DNA from: Clarkia xantiana subsp. parviflora
Lineage: Eukaryota; Streptophyta; Magnoliopsida; Myrtales; Onagraceae
NCBI GenBank assembly: GCA_036873135.1
Contig: JAPTYO010000009.1
Span: forward strand, 20,853,756 to 20,917,755
Direction of reading: 5' to 3'
DNA length: 64,000 nt
Shown: positions 20,010-31,588 of the stretch, piece after piece
How the letters are laid out: each line of letters opens with the position of its first letter
How positions within the stretch are numbered: position 1 is the stretch's first letter
Program-made: the position numbers and the translations under genes
Notes under the pieces: generated by a model
Told to the model about the DNA's origin: nothing
Seen by the model: the letters and a program-made list of their open reading frames with translations, nothing else
Database searches by the model: none

Positions 20010-23000
20010 CAAGAATACAAGGACGCTATGTTTCTGGTAAATTCCTTTCACCCTCTCTATTTGCATGCTGGAGATAATCCGGCTGCTCGCATGACTTCTA
20101 TTGTGCTTACTGGTCAAGAAATCTATGCGAAATGGAGTCGTGCTATGAGATTTATGCTGACTGGAAAGAACAAGTATGGATTTGTCACTGGTACTTGTGT
20201 CAAGTCGAATTTTGATGTTATTTTCCATGAACTTTGGGATCGCTGTAATGCGGTCGTGTTTGGCTGGATCATGAACTCTATTTCAGAAGATTTAACTAGT
20301 ACCATCATGTATTCTGAGGATGCGTTTCTTGCCTAGAAAGATTTACGCCAACGATTCAGTAAGACTAGTGGCTCAAGGACGTATCAGTTGCATAGAGAGA
20401 TTGCTCTTATTCGACAGGGTTTGGATTCTGTGTCCACTTTTTTTACCAAGTTGAGACTTCTGTGGTTAGAATTTTACTCTGTCTGTGATCTTCCACATAT
20501 TGAGGGGATGCTTTTGTGAAGCATATTGAGCATAAGGAACATCTTCGCCTCTTTCAGTTCCCTATGGGACTGAATGAGAATTATTCCAACATCTGGAGCA
20601 ATCTGCTGTTGTGGGATCCCTTACCTACACTGAATCAGGCCTACAACATGCTAGTCCAAGAAGAAAGTCAGAGAGGTATTTCCTCAGATATTGCTAGTTC
20701 AGTGGAGTCATCTCAGTCCAATGTTGTTGAGAAAGTTAAAGGCAATCCATCACTTGAGTGCACCTTCTGTCACAAGAAGGGGCACAACTATGAAAGATGC
20801 TTTGCTCGTGGTTGTGACCATTGTGGGAAAAAGGGACATGCTAAGGACAACTGTTTTAAGTTGAAGCCAAAGGGGACTGGACCCAAGGTGAACAGCAGTT
20901 CTACTGCAAGTGAAGGGACTGATCATAGTCATGATGCTGGGGTGCAAGGGAACGTTGTCTTCACCAAAATCCAGTTCGAAAAGCTGCTGCAAGTCATGGG
21001 CACAGTAGGTAGGACTGCCCCTACAGCAGGTGCTGCCACTGCACCCATGGAAGCACAAGCAAACACGACTGGTATATCTCTTGCCTCCTCTTTTACTGAT
21101 AAGCATGACAATTGGATATTAGATACAGGGGCCACTAATCACATGTGTTTTAGAAAAGATTGGTTTAAACAATTAAGTGTTGTTTCTGGAACTAGAGTTC
21201 ATTTGCCAAATGGTGATTCTGCTTCTATTTTTGGAAGTGGAACACAAAGTTTACTCAGGATAAATGGTTGCAAAATGTTTTATATATTCCTGACTTTAAG
21301 TTCAATTTACTCTCAATTTCCAAACTTACCAAAGAATTGAACTGTATGGCAACCTTTTATCCAAAATTTGCTATTCTGCAGGTCCTCTCAAATGGGAGGG
21401 TCTTGGGGATTGGGACTGAAAATTCAGGTTTATATTTTTTTCAAATCAAATTGTGAAAATACTGAAACCATTTCAAGTTCAGTTGTTTGTAATAATGCAT
21501 TCTTGTGGCACATGAGGTTTGGCCATGCCTCTTTAAAGGCTCTTCAGCATTTAGACAATCTTTCTTTTTCTGAGAATAAGGCAGTTGTTGTTGATACCTG
21601 TCATATATGTCCTAAAGCAAAAATAAAGCGCAATTCTTTTCCTAATTCAAGTTCCAGATCAGACTCCATTTCAATTTAGTACATTGTGATGTGTGGGGAC
21701 CCTATCAATGTCCAACCTATGATGAAAAAAGATATTTTCTGACCTTGGTGGATGATCATTCTCGTGTTACTTGGGTCCATCTCATGCAGTTTAAATCTGA
21801 TGTTTGCATTGTCCTGAGAAATTTTATTGCATTGGTTGAAAATCAATTTGGAAAATCCACCAAATGTTTTAGAACTGACAATGGAGGAGAATTCTTCAAT
21901 GAGCATGCCAGATCTTTATTTTTAAACAAAGGTATTGTGCATCAAAGCTCCTGTTCATATACCCCTCAACAAATTGGCAGAGTTGAGAGTAAACATAGGC
22001 ATTTACTAGAGGTAGCCAGGGCACTTAAATTCCAGGCTTCAATTCCAAATCAATTTTGAGGGGAATGTGTTCTCACAGCTTGTCATATTATTAATCTCTT
22101 ACCCACCAAACTTTTAAATGGCAAGTCCCCTCTTGAAATCTTTTCAGGAAAGAAGCCTAATTTTTCTCATCTCAAGGTCTTTGGTTGCCTCTGTTATGCA
22201 AAAAATATGCTGGTGACTGATAAATTTTCTTCTAAAGTCATTACTTCTGTTTTCATGGGATATTCTGATGTTAAGAAGGGCTATAAACTCTATGATTTAG
22301 AAAATCAAAAATTATTTTTCAGTAGGGATGTAAAATTTGATGAGAGCAAATTCCCATTTAAACAGAGTAATGAGAATCAGATGTCAATATTCCTTGATGA
22401 AAACTTCTTTGAGTACTCCAGTGATGACATTTCTGACAAATTGAATAATGAGGAGACTCACACTCTGCCAATTATTTCTGATGTTGATGATGCAATACCT
22501 ATTGTTGATGGACCTTCACATGATGAGCCTATAATGGTCTCTGATGATTCTACACCAGATGATGAAGATATTACATCCTCTGATGGTATTCCTACTAACA
22601 TTTCTGAACCTGGTCCAATTCAGAAAGTTAGTAGGACTGAGAGGGCTATTAGACATCCTATTTGAAAAAAAAGACTATATTATGGATGGAATTTCTACCA
22701 CTCATCCTTTATCTGATTACCTTTCTTATTATGCTATTACCAACCAATATCAGTGCTATTTAACCTCTTTTTCTGAGATTGTGGAACCTAGTAGTTACCA
22801 TGAGGCTGCACAAGATCAACATTGGGTGCAAGCAATGAAGGATGAAGTTGCTGCACTTGAGGATAATGACACCTGGGAATTGGTTGATCTTCCAAAAGGT
22901 AAGTCTTCTATTGGTTGTAAGTGGGTATATAAACTCAAATACAACTCTGATGGTAGTTTAGAAAGGTATAAGGCTAGATTGGTTGCCAAATGTTACAAAC

Positions 23001-24347
23001 AAAAATATGGGATAGACTACTATGAAACCTTTTCCCATGTTGTTAAAATGAACACAGTTAGAACTGTACTTGTCTTAGCCTCAATTTTTCAATGGCCCTT
23101 ATTTCAAATGGATGTATATAATGCCTTTTTACAAGGGGATTTACAAGAATAAGTTTTTATGGATTTACCTTAGGGCTTTGGTAATCAAGGGGGAAGGTTT
23201 GTAGATTACGCAAATCCCTCTATGGTTTAAAACAAGCTAGTAGGCAATGGAATATCAAATTGACTGAGGCTTTGGTTAATGATGGTTTTGTTCAGTCCAA
23301 ATATGATTATTCATTGTTTACAAAACGTGTTGGTGACCAATTTGCACTTATACTTGTCTATGTTGATGATTTACTCATTTCTGGCAACTCGGCTGTTTTA
23401 ATTGCCAGTCTAAAATCCTAGCTCACTTATAGTTTTAAAATGAAAGATTTGGGTGAGTTAAGATATTTTCTTGGGATTGAAGTAATGAGATCCTCTGCTG
23501 GTATTATTCTGTCACAAAGAAAATATGTCATGGATCTCATTTCTTCAGTTGGGCTCTCTGGTGCTAAAGTGGCAAGAACTCCAATGGAGTCTAATTTGAA
23601 GCTGACCACAAAGGTTTATGATAGTCACTTTCAGATTAATTTGGATGACAAACCCCTAAATGATGTCACTGCTTACAGAAGACTGATAGGAAAGCTGGTA
23701 TATCTGACTATTACTAGGTCTGATATCAGTTATGCTGTTAGGCATATGTCTCAGTTTATGCAGGATCCTAAGGCCTCCCACTGGGAAGCTGCCTTAAGAA
23801 TTGTGAGGTTTGTTAAAAGGGATTCAGGCACAAGCGCATTTTTCTGGATTCTTGTTCTGCCCCTGTTTTAACTGGCTTCTGTGACTCTGACTGGGGTAGT
23901 TGCCTTGAGACTCATAGGTCTGTTACAGGGTTTTGTGTGAAGTTAGGTTCATCTTTAATTTCATGGAAAGTAAAAAAACAAACCACGGTGTCCAAGTCTT
24001 CTGCCGAGGCAGAGTATAGAAGCAATTCTGAAATTCTTAAGGAGATTGAGGGTTACTTGGGGAATTGACATATCCTCAGAACTCTCATACTACTCTATTG
24101 TGACAATGAAGCAGCTATTAAGATTGCCACTAATCATGTGTTTCATGAGAGAACGAAACACATCGAGATTGATTGTCATCTTATTCGTGATAGAATTGTT
24201 GATGGTAACATTTGTCTTAAGTCTGTACAGAGTGAGGAACAACAAGCAGATATATTCACCAAAGCACTGGGAAGTCAACAACATTCTTATCTTTCTGCAA
24301 AATTGGGCTTGAAAAGTATCTTTACATGTCCTTGTTCAAATACTTAA
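20010..24347 (+). pseudogene. Copia-2 gag-pol (multiple stops and frameshifts)
   Basis: Gag: an N-terminal region (from about 20028, LTGQEIYAKWSRAMRF) is stopped near 20334, and the frame shifts before the zinc knuckles CTFCHKKGHNYERCF and CDHCGKKGHAKDNCF (about 20760-20870). Protease motif ILDTGATNHM (about 21118) keeps the DTG site. Integrase: LWHMRFGHAS, then frame breaks near 21260 and 21676, DDHSRVTW, TDNGGEF, and a stop at 22057-22059. Reverse transcriptase: CKWVYKLKYNSDGS, QMDVYNAFLQGDL, a stop near 23150 and YVDD near 23360. RNase H: CDSDWG, CDNEAAI and HIEIDCHLI, then a last frame to 24347. The domain order is Ty1/copia, and at least six breaks rule out function. Confidence 0.93.
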
Positions 24348-24392
24348 TTTTTGTTGCTTTGTATTTCACAGGTTTTCCAGCTTGAAGGGGGG

Positions 24393-24754
24393 TGTTGAAG
24401 CTGGGCCAGTTAGCTTGGGCTCCTTTAGATGTACAAGCTGGACCTGTGATGGTTCTTGGTTGGGCCACATCGTGTTGGGCTGAGCAATAGTGTTCTGATT
24501 TTATTAAGGACTATTTTGTTATTTTGGTCATTTGTATTTCTGGACCTGTTTGTTACTTTGAGTATTGTTCTGGGTAATATTCATTCATTGTAAAGACTCG
24601 AGGGTTAATCTCTGTCTTCGGTCTAGAATTCCCTTTATTTAGTGACCTAAGGTGAGGAGGTACCAGATGAAGGAATTACCTTCGATGAACCGCAACTGTT
24701 GGTGTTCTCTCTTCCACTTTCCGTTCTAGGGTTAGGGTTTTGCGAAACTTTACA
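24393..24754 (+). repeat. Copia-2 3' LTR
   Basis: Starts TGTTGAAGC after a G-rich polypurine tract and ends AACTTTACA. Same length as the 5' LTR with about 15 substitutions and no indel. Confidence 0.95.
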
Positions 24755-25377
24755 AAGTCAATAGCAACTAGCAAGGTTGATTTTGAGATCTTGATCTATA
24801 TATCTTTATGAAGTATATAAATATATTATAATGCGATTATATTTTTTAGCTTTTTTGTTGTGATTACATGGTTAAACATTATTTTTTTCGCTATTCCACG
24901 TATCGTATCAGATTCGTTCTGTTTTACTTTTTTATATTAAAAAAAAAAAAATCGATGTCAAAACTGACTGAACGTAACTAACAATAGCAAGCTTGATTTT
25001 GAGATCTTGATCTATGGCTTTATGTTTTTTTTTTTCTCTTTTTTCTGTATCCATTCACATTTTCTCCATGTTTAGTATATAAATAAAATTCGTTATTGAC
25101 GGAATGAAATCTCTTAACTAGCATATGATAGGTTTTTGACAATAAATTTGATACTTTGAACAGCTAATCGCGTATTTGATACTTCAGAATTTAGACAGTC
25201 ATCTGGAAAAAAAAAAAAATATATATATCATGTGCAGATCAGATATTATATTTCGAGTTTTAATACCGGTTAATCGCAACAACAAAAAGTTGTAGCTACT
25301 TACAACTCAAGTAATTAATAATTAGCCCACAACACGTACCGTCCGAGTGAGAGCTACATCACCGATCTATCAAGTCT
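24755..25377. other. Intergenic DNA upstream of SEP2
   Basis: AT-rich. A ~40-base motif (AATAGCAA..TTGATTTTGAGATCTTGATC) is repeated directly at about 24764 and 24984. No gene seen. Confidence 0.45.
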
Positions 25378-25459
25378 CCACGTCATCCAAATTATGTCAT
25401 AAGAGACGTGCCGTCTTATGAATCTCCCAAACAATGTCAGAAATATTATATTATAAATA
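25378..25459 (+). promoter_or_regulatory. SEP2 promoter with ACGT cores and TATA box
   Basis: CCACGTCA (25378-25385) and GACGTG (25405-25410) carry ACGT cores of the bZIP/ABRE type, and another ACGT lies near 25334. TATAAATA at 25452-25459 is about 60 bases before the ATG at 25519. ACGT elements suit a light- and stress-induced gene. Confidence 0.5.
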
Positions 25460-25518
25460 AATACATATGCAAAAACCAAGATTCTAGGACGACACCCATT
25501 ACTGTACAGATTCCTACC

Positions 25519-27685
25519 ATGGCCACGGCGGCGCGTGCGGTGTTCTGCAGGATGCAGAGTTCGAAGAAGAACGAATCTTTACTGAGGAAGGCCACGAATG
25601 TAAATCCGGCAGCGGTGGCGGTCCCGAAGGTGAAGCTGCAGCAGCAGAACGAGTCTTCCGACAAGATCTTGTTGCAGCCACGAGTGTGCACGCTTAGATC
25701 CTACGGCTCAGATTCTCCGGTGGTGGGGATGATAAGGGCGAGAAAGGAGAGCTGCGACGAGGTGTCGCCTTTCTTCGAGTCGCTGTCGGAGTACATAGAG
25801 AGCTCCAAGAAAAGCCACGATTTTGAGATCATTTCCGGCCGCTTAGCCATGGTGAGTTAATTAACTCTCTAATTTGGAAGTTCATGGTAGTGGTACAATA
25901 TTTTGTCGTTTAATGTTTTTCTTAAAGTAAGTCTAAGATTAAGAGCGTATGCGGTCACAAATTCGAGAGTTTATGAGATAATTAAAAAGTAGGTCTTTTG
26001 TTGACAAGGTATTAAAGTGTATATATTTAAATTCTATCGAGTCCTTATGTTGTTTATAAATATCAGTTTTAAGGTGCTAAGTAGGATTAAGAGTTTGCTG
26101 ATTAAGAACGTAACATATTCGAATTCGAGTAGATAAATTTTAAGATATTTTTATATTACCGAGTCAAGTATGAGTTTATTTATACTCGAATCAAAATGTT
26201 CACGAGCTAATCAAATTTTTTTTAATAAAGACATATTCGAGTCGAGTTAAGTTGATTCGAGTTTTACATAATATTGTATATATATTTATACATTAGCTAT
26301 CGAGTTTGAGCCTGAACTAAAGTGCACAGAAAACTTATTCGAGTAAAAAATTATTATCATTTTTTTAAAGAAATTTTAAATATTAAAATTTTAATTGAAT
26401 TATCATAGTATTTTTCATGGAATATTTTTTTCTGATATATTTTTGGATCCACTAAAGCTTTAGTCGGGTTGAAGTTAACAGTTCTAAATCGTTCACTTAA
26501 CCGAAATAGAGTTTTAAAACTTTAAATTCTAAAAGCTTATTTTTCGGTGAACAGTTTGGCAGGTTTATCCCTAAATTTTTTTAAATTTATGCCGATTTTT
26601 TGAGCAATATAATCTTCTAGGGTTAATCTAGTCAAACAATTAATCCAACACAATAGTGTTTTTAAAATTTTGGGTTAATTTAAAGCTCTATTTTGTGAGA
26701 TGAACGATTTGACCGAATTAACCCTATAATATCATATTGTTAATAAGAATTCGGTATAATTTTTAAACAGTTTTATCCTTTAAGGATAAACCTACCAAAC
26801 CGTTCACTCTATTCAATAGAGTTCTAGAATTTAAAGTTCTAAAACTCTATTTATGTTATGTGAACGGTTTAGAACCATTAACCCCAACCCGACTAATCTG
26901 TTAACGCAATCCAATAGTCTATTAGAAAAAAAAAATTGCCACAAAAAATACGTTGATAATTTAATTAAAACTTTAACATTATAAAATTTTGGAGAAAACG
27001 AAAAAAAAAAAATTTGGGTGAAGCATCAGCTTTTTTCTGCCGAAGTATCAATGCTTCCTTTTGCGAGTATTTTCTCCGGAAAAATAATGCTAGAAATAAA
27101 ATTTACGGAAGATGGTATTTTCAAATAGTTAAGATCTCAATATGAATAGTAATCTCACACGGTGGTGAATATAAGCAAGTGAGCTATCTCCTTCTATCAC
27201 CAATTGGTTTTAGGATGGAACCTCCACTTGTGTAAATAGTTGATCAAATAGTTGATCTCTCTTGGACTGTTGGGTTTGACTCGGTCCAATGTGGAATTTA
27301 AGACAAACAACAAACTGATTTTGAGCACTTTCTAATTTGGTGTTTCAAATTAGGATATTTTGACGAAAAATTCAGTTAGATATAATACGTGCATTAACAA
27401 TTTTTGTTATTCTAGGTTATATTTGCAGCCACCTTGACAGAGGAGGCAGCGACGGGGACCTCGGTGTTGCGGAAGATGGACGTCCAGGGAATCTTTGAGG
27501 CGGTGGGAGCTTGCCTTGCCGCCGTAAGTTTTGCGGCGGTCTTTGCATGGGTGTCGAGTGCTCGATTCCGTGTTGGTCGGTTGTTCACCGTTGGCTGCAA
27601 TTCCTTGATTGATTCTCTCATCGATCAGATTATTGACGGCCTCTTCTACGAAAGTGAGCTCAGTGATTGGTTGGACGAGCTCTGA
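25519..27685 (+). CDS. SEP2: Stress-enhanced protein 2 (SEP2), chloroplastic
   Basis: SEP2 is a thylakoid member of the extended light-harvesting (LHC-like) family with two membrane helices, thought to bind free chlorophyll under high light. Two exons, 25519-25851 and 27416-27685 (donor ATG|GTGAGT, acceptor TTCTAG|GTT), encode 200 residues; Arabidopsis SEP2 has about 202. Start: ATGGCC in context ACCATGG opens a transit peptide. The conserved plant stretch LQPRVCTLRSYGSD is followed by SPFFESLSEYIESSKKSHDFE and the LHC-type motif ISGRLAM (about 105-111), whose helix continues across the exon junction into VIFAATLTEE. The second helix is about 137-158 (IFEAVGACLAAVSFAAVFAWV). The C-terminus FTVGCNSLIDSLIDQIIDGLFY is characteristic of SEP2. 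A longer upstream frame is open to 25408 but lacks homology. The 1.56-kb intron holds a foldback element. Confidence 0.95.
26461..26895. mobile_element. Foldback MITE in the SEP2 intron
   Basis: The left arm begins TAGTCGGGTTGAAGTTAAC and the right arm ends inverted (TTAACCCCAACCCGACTA). The arms match over about 115 bases (GTTCACTT, TTTAAATTCTA, GGTAGGTTTATCC-like blocks), so the transcript could fold into a long hairpin. hAT-like terminus; the adjacent 8-mers do not match. No coding capacity. Confidence 0.7.
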
Positions 27686-28559
27686 TTAGTTGATGGGTAA
27701 AACACTATACATGCGAGTAATGTTAAAGGGGAGTATTTGGTGTACATGACTTGAGCCGAATATTTAACAAGTGACTTAATTTTAATTATTTTATTTGAAC
27801 TCGAGTTCGAGTTTAACTATACTCGGCTCACTAAGTTTAAATCTGTGTACCTAAATCATAAATAGTATATATATATTTATCAATTACGCTGATTTTATTG
27901 AAGGAAAACGTATTACAAGTTATAAATTAGAAAACGACCGCTCCGGAGGGATTGGTAAACAAACAAATCCCGAACAAGTAGAGTAAGTACTAACAGACTT
28001 ACAACCGGAAATAAATAAATTAGAACACCAGGTCAGCTTCACGGTAGAGATGACCCCAGGCAAAGGTTAACAGCTTGGTGAAGAGGAGTCCAACTGATAC
28101 AGCAATGAGTTCAACCATTCGGAGAAGAAAGAAACCTTCATCAAGGCCAACAAAGCTAACAGAAGACGTGCACAACAAGCGATACCAGACATGACCCACT
28201 GTAAATCTAAAACACAAACAGTTCCATTAACACAGGAAGATGACTGTATGACTGGTGTAGAGATTTCTAATTGGTAGGAGTTAAACGAAACCAGGTTACC
28301 GAAGCGCCCCTGATTGTGGAACATCCACGAAGGACTAGCGCACGAGTGGGGTGCCATAGAAATACTCGGATTCTCCGTTAGGAGAAGGGATTTAGAATGA
28401 GATACGACCGCGACCGCGGTCATATCGTGGGTACCCCGAAGGTTACATATCATGCATTCGTTTGTGTGATGAACAAAGCGTTGGTTCTGACGAACTATGG
28501 GTTCGACTGGAAGGGGAAGATGGGGTAGGGTAGGTTGTACCGCCAAAATATAGTCGAGT
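27686..28559. other. SEP2 3' flank and intergenic DNA
   Basis: Begins with the SEP2 3' UTR, then AT-rich DNA with the dispersed ACTCGAGTTCGAGTTTAACTATAC motif (about 27800). From 28020 the base composition becomes more balanced, without a recognisable gene. Confidence 0.4.
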
Positions 28560-29160
28560 TTGAGTTTAAAGCAGTGGACAACATCCACGATGACGGGTGG
28601 AGATGCGAGGACGACCGGCAATGGGGGAGGAGGTCGTCCAAGGCAGAGCGCGGCGCGTGGCTGCGCATGGTAGCACGTGACGGCGCATGGCGGTGCGTAC
28701 GGTGACGCGGGTGGCGCGTGGGTGGTGCGTGGCTGGCACTTGTTAGCGTGCGAGCACTTGGAAAGCGTACGATTACGCATCGATGCGCGTGTTCTGGAGC
28801 GTGTGGTGGCGCGTGTTGAGGATTGGCAGCGCATAGGGAGGTGCGCGGACGTGCTTGATGGTGCGATGAGTCGTGTAGTGGGCTCGCGGCCGGTGCGTAG
28901 GGGGCGCGGCGCGCCTGTAAGGGCGGAGGGCGTGGATGTTCGTGGGGTGGGTGGAAAGGCCCGACTGGAGTTTGGTGAGGGTGGGTGTGTTGCTTGTGTG
29001 GTGGTTGAGGGGATATCGGGGAGTTCTTGTGCGGGCTCGGAGGAGGTGGTTGTTTCGATGTTGGGGCGGTTCAGAGGAAGAGGGGGTAGCGGGCTCCCCG
29101 ATCTAAGGAGACGACTGCGGAAGGTAGGGTGAAGGCGATGTAGAACAAGGCCATGTGGTG
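28560..29160. other. GC-rich island of unknown origin
   Basis: A sharply bounded stretch rich in GCG, GTG and CGC, in strong contrast to flanking AT-rich DNA. Short words such as GGTGGCGCGTG and GCGCATGG recur. Because stops are rare at this composition, long frames are open on both strands: minus 28067-29224 (385 codons, rich in P, S, T and R) and plus 28677-29132 (151 codons, rich in G, R and V). Neither shows a domain I recognise and no splice sites or start context stand out. It may be a captured gene fragment, a decayed transposon interior or a non-coding repeat. Confidence 0.4.
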
Positions 29161-29251
29161 GGAAGGCTTCTAGCGTAGGCGTAGGCTTGGCTTTGGCCGG
29201 AGTTGGTTCTCCGCAGTTGCCCATGAAGAAGTGTGTCGAGGCAGTGACTTC

Positions 29252-29978
29252 TGTTGGGTTACGATTAATGATGATAGGCTAAAGGAAAATCGAGGATGTC
29301 TGAGTCGAGACCCAAGAGAAAAATATTGACGACCAATCATGATCAATATAAGAAGACATAGATGAATGGTCAACACTAATATTAAGAGGTGTCGACAACC
29401 AATGCGACACTCGAAGAATGACGACAAGTCCGCTCAAAACTCTCCCTCTTAAGGTAAGAGTCGAGTCGGCGGCCAAACACTATTGAAGAAACCCTTCCTC
29501 TTAAGGAAATGGACAGTTGGCGACCTGCTCTAACCGCCATGAATAAACCTTCCTCTTAAGGAATGATGAGGTAGCGGCCTACTTGTCACCTGCTTCAACC
29601 GCCAGAGGAAAACCTTCATGGCTAAGGAAAGATGAGGTGGAGACCTACCTGCTTATACCGACTCTAGACAGAAACCCTCCCAAGAGGGTACCCGCCATCT
29701 TATTTGCCCCTATAAATAGGGGAGCACTCTCATTACTTAAAGACAATTCTCTCATATACTTTTTACAGTATTCTCTCTAAAATTCCATTACCGACTTAAG
29801 CTTCGGAGTGGAATTAGGGGCAAATCCCCAACCCCTTTTCAGGTTCTTACTTGCCGGACGCCCAAAAGGAAACTAAGAACCCCTCGAGGTCGAGATAGAC
29901 ACCAAGAAGAGCTAGTCAAATGCGAAACCTAGAAGTCCATTGCCAAAAATTTTAGGCCACGTCATTTTGATCCCAACA
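29252..29978 (+). repeat. Solo LTR, probably Ty3/gypsy
   Basis: The ends TGTTGGG (29252) and CCCAACA (to 29978) form a perfect 7-bp inverted pair with TG..CA termini. Inside, CCTATAAATAGGGG (about 29708) is a TATA box, followed by CTTAAGCTTCGGAGTGG and GGGGCAAATCCCCAACCCC, a signature I associate with plant Ty3/gypsy LTRs. TTCCTCTTAAGGA is repeated several times in U3. Flanking 5-mers (ACTTC, ATATC) do not match, and no internal domain adjoins it. Confidence 0.65.
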
Positions 29979-30104
29979 ATATCCTTCCAGGGGGCCAGTT
30001 GAGAGCTTCCAAATAGTGCCATCTATTTGGCTCCCTTCCAATGTCTTCTAGAAAGGTTAATCAATAATAATATATCTTAACTTGACTCAATAGTTAGTAT
30101 GTGA

Positions 30105-31266
30105 ATATATATATATATATATGTATATATATTATATATAAATTTTGAAGGAGAATAAGAGGAGCAATCTAGAGCTGCCACATCAGCATGGTGAGTCAAT
30201 CAGAAACTACCATATCAGTCTTTAGTATTGTTGTTAAATTCGGTTCACGGTTCGACCGATCTGATTCCGGGTTTATCCAATCCAAAAAGCAAGCAGATTT
30301 CAGACAGTTCAAGATTCAATGTATGGAATCAGTCGCAATTAAAATTTCGTTGATTTCAGACCATTCAAGATTCAATGTATGCATTTAATCACAATTAAAA
30401 TTTCTGACCGTTCAAAATTTAATATATGCAATTAATAGATTTTGCTGATTTCAAACTGTTCAAGATTCAATGTATGCAATTAATCGCAATTAAAATTTCG
30501 GTTCATCCAATCCAGAAAGAAAGCAAATTTCGGACCGCTCAAGATTCAATGTATGCTAGCACAATTAAAATTTCGTTGATTTCGGACCGTTCAAGATACA
30601 ATGTATGTTATAATCGCAATTAAAATTTCGGACCGTTCAAAATATAATGTATGCAATTAATCGCAATTAAAATTTCGTTGATTTAAGACCGTTCAAGATT
30701 CAAGCTATGCAATTAATCACAATTAAAATTTCGCTTCAATTCAATGTTTGGAGGAGAGAAACGAGACGACTTCAATTTAATGTATATGTGATAATCGAGG
30801 CGGCTTCAATTCAATGTAGAGGGGATAATCGATTCATCTCCTTCATATTTCTCCACGAATCTTTTACATAAATATGTTGAAGAACAGATGCTTGACGGGG
30901 AGCCGACGAACGAAGGTATCGGGCGGTACGGGCGGCTAACAGTCTCAGCAGCGGAGCCCTCTCTATCTCCGGCGAGATATCATCGTTGGTCATCGAAGCC
31001 ATATATGTTGAAGAAAAGACGTTTGACACGGATTCGACGACCAAAGGTAGCAGGCATACGGACATTTAAAATTTTATCTGTGAATTTGCGCAATGGTACT
31101 TTATAGTTCAAAATTTCCAATCTTTCGTTTTCTTTTTCAAATTCTAGACTGATATTATATTTTTTTTAAAAAATAGTGTTTTCAATATATTACAAATAGT
31201 CATTATAAATTTTATCGAATATTAATTTGTTAATTATACATATTTGGTTTGTGAAATGCACCCTAG
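30105..31266 (+). mobile_element. Helitron with minisatellite, copy 1 (3' hairpin lost)
   Basis: The 3' end is CACCCTAG at 31259-31266 followed by T, the CTRR|T rule of Helitrons. The last ~150 bases match the inverted copy ending at 58290 (ACAAATAGTCATTATAAATTT), but where that copy has CCCGCGC-ATC-GCGCGGG this one has no hairpin. A TGCCACATCAGCA motif near 30176 resembles the 5' region of the Helitron at 43690 (GCCACGTCAGCAC). The exact 5' TC is masked by a TA microsatellite, so the start is approximate. No RepHel protein is encoded. Confidence 0.7.
30280..30735 (+). repeat. Minisatellite inside Helitron copy 1
   Basis: Imperfect tandem units of about 45-60 bases built from TTCAAGATTCAATGTATG, AATTAATCGCAATTAAAATTTC and a variable TTGATTTCAGACCG linker, about eight copies. 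The same unit occurs inverted at 58680-58930 in the second copy. Confidence 0.8.
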
Positions 31267-31588
31267 TTCTGTAAAACTCAAATATGTTCTAACTCGACTA
31301 GAATGTGCTTTTGGCAAAAAAAAAAAAACCTCAATTAGGCTACAAGTTTCCGTAGTCGATCATAAATGAATGCGTACTCGACTGGTAGGAAAAACAAAAA
31401 ATTAACTCGACTCGAAATTTAGCAATTTAAATTCGAATATCGACCGAGACGATCTAAAATAGTTTGACTCGACTTAAAGTTTAACAAGTCAAATTCAAAT
31501 ATCGACCAAAACAATTTAAAATAATTTAAAATAGTTTGACTCGCTCTGAAAGTTAATACTCAGTGAAGACATTAGAAATGATCATACT
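31267..31588. other. AT-rich spacer
   Basis: Contains the dispersed TCGACT/AGTCGA repeat (AAATTCAAATATCGACC appears twice near 31430 and 31490). No gene. Confidence 0.4.

Larger units (their letters stand above)
19209..24754 (+). mobile_element. Ty1/copia retrotransposon with both LTRs (Copia-2)
   Basis: A 5.55-kb element with two 362-bp LTRs, a primer site, a decayed gag-pol and a polypurine tract (AAGGGGGG just before 24393). The LTRs differ at about 15 sites (about 4%), so it is not a new insertion. The 5-bp flanks CAGAC (19204-19208) and AAGTC (24755-24759) do not match, so the target duplication is lost or the copy is recombinant. Not autonomous because the coding region is broken. Confidence 0.95.

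Noticed and set aside
25408..25518. Upstream extension of SEP2 (MPSYESP start)
   Set aside because: The extension covers the TATA box and leader and has no family similarity; ATG 25519 in an ACCATGG context begins the conserved transit peptide.
28067..29224. 385-codon minus-strand frame as a protein gene
   Set aside because: Low-complexity P/S/T/R-rich product, an equally open frame on the other strand, no domain and no start context; the openness follows from base composition. Kept only as an unexplained island.
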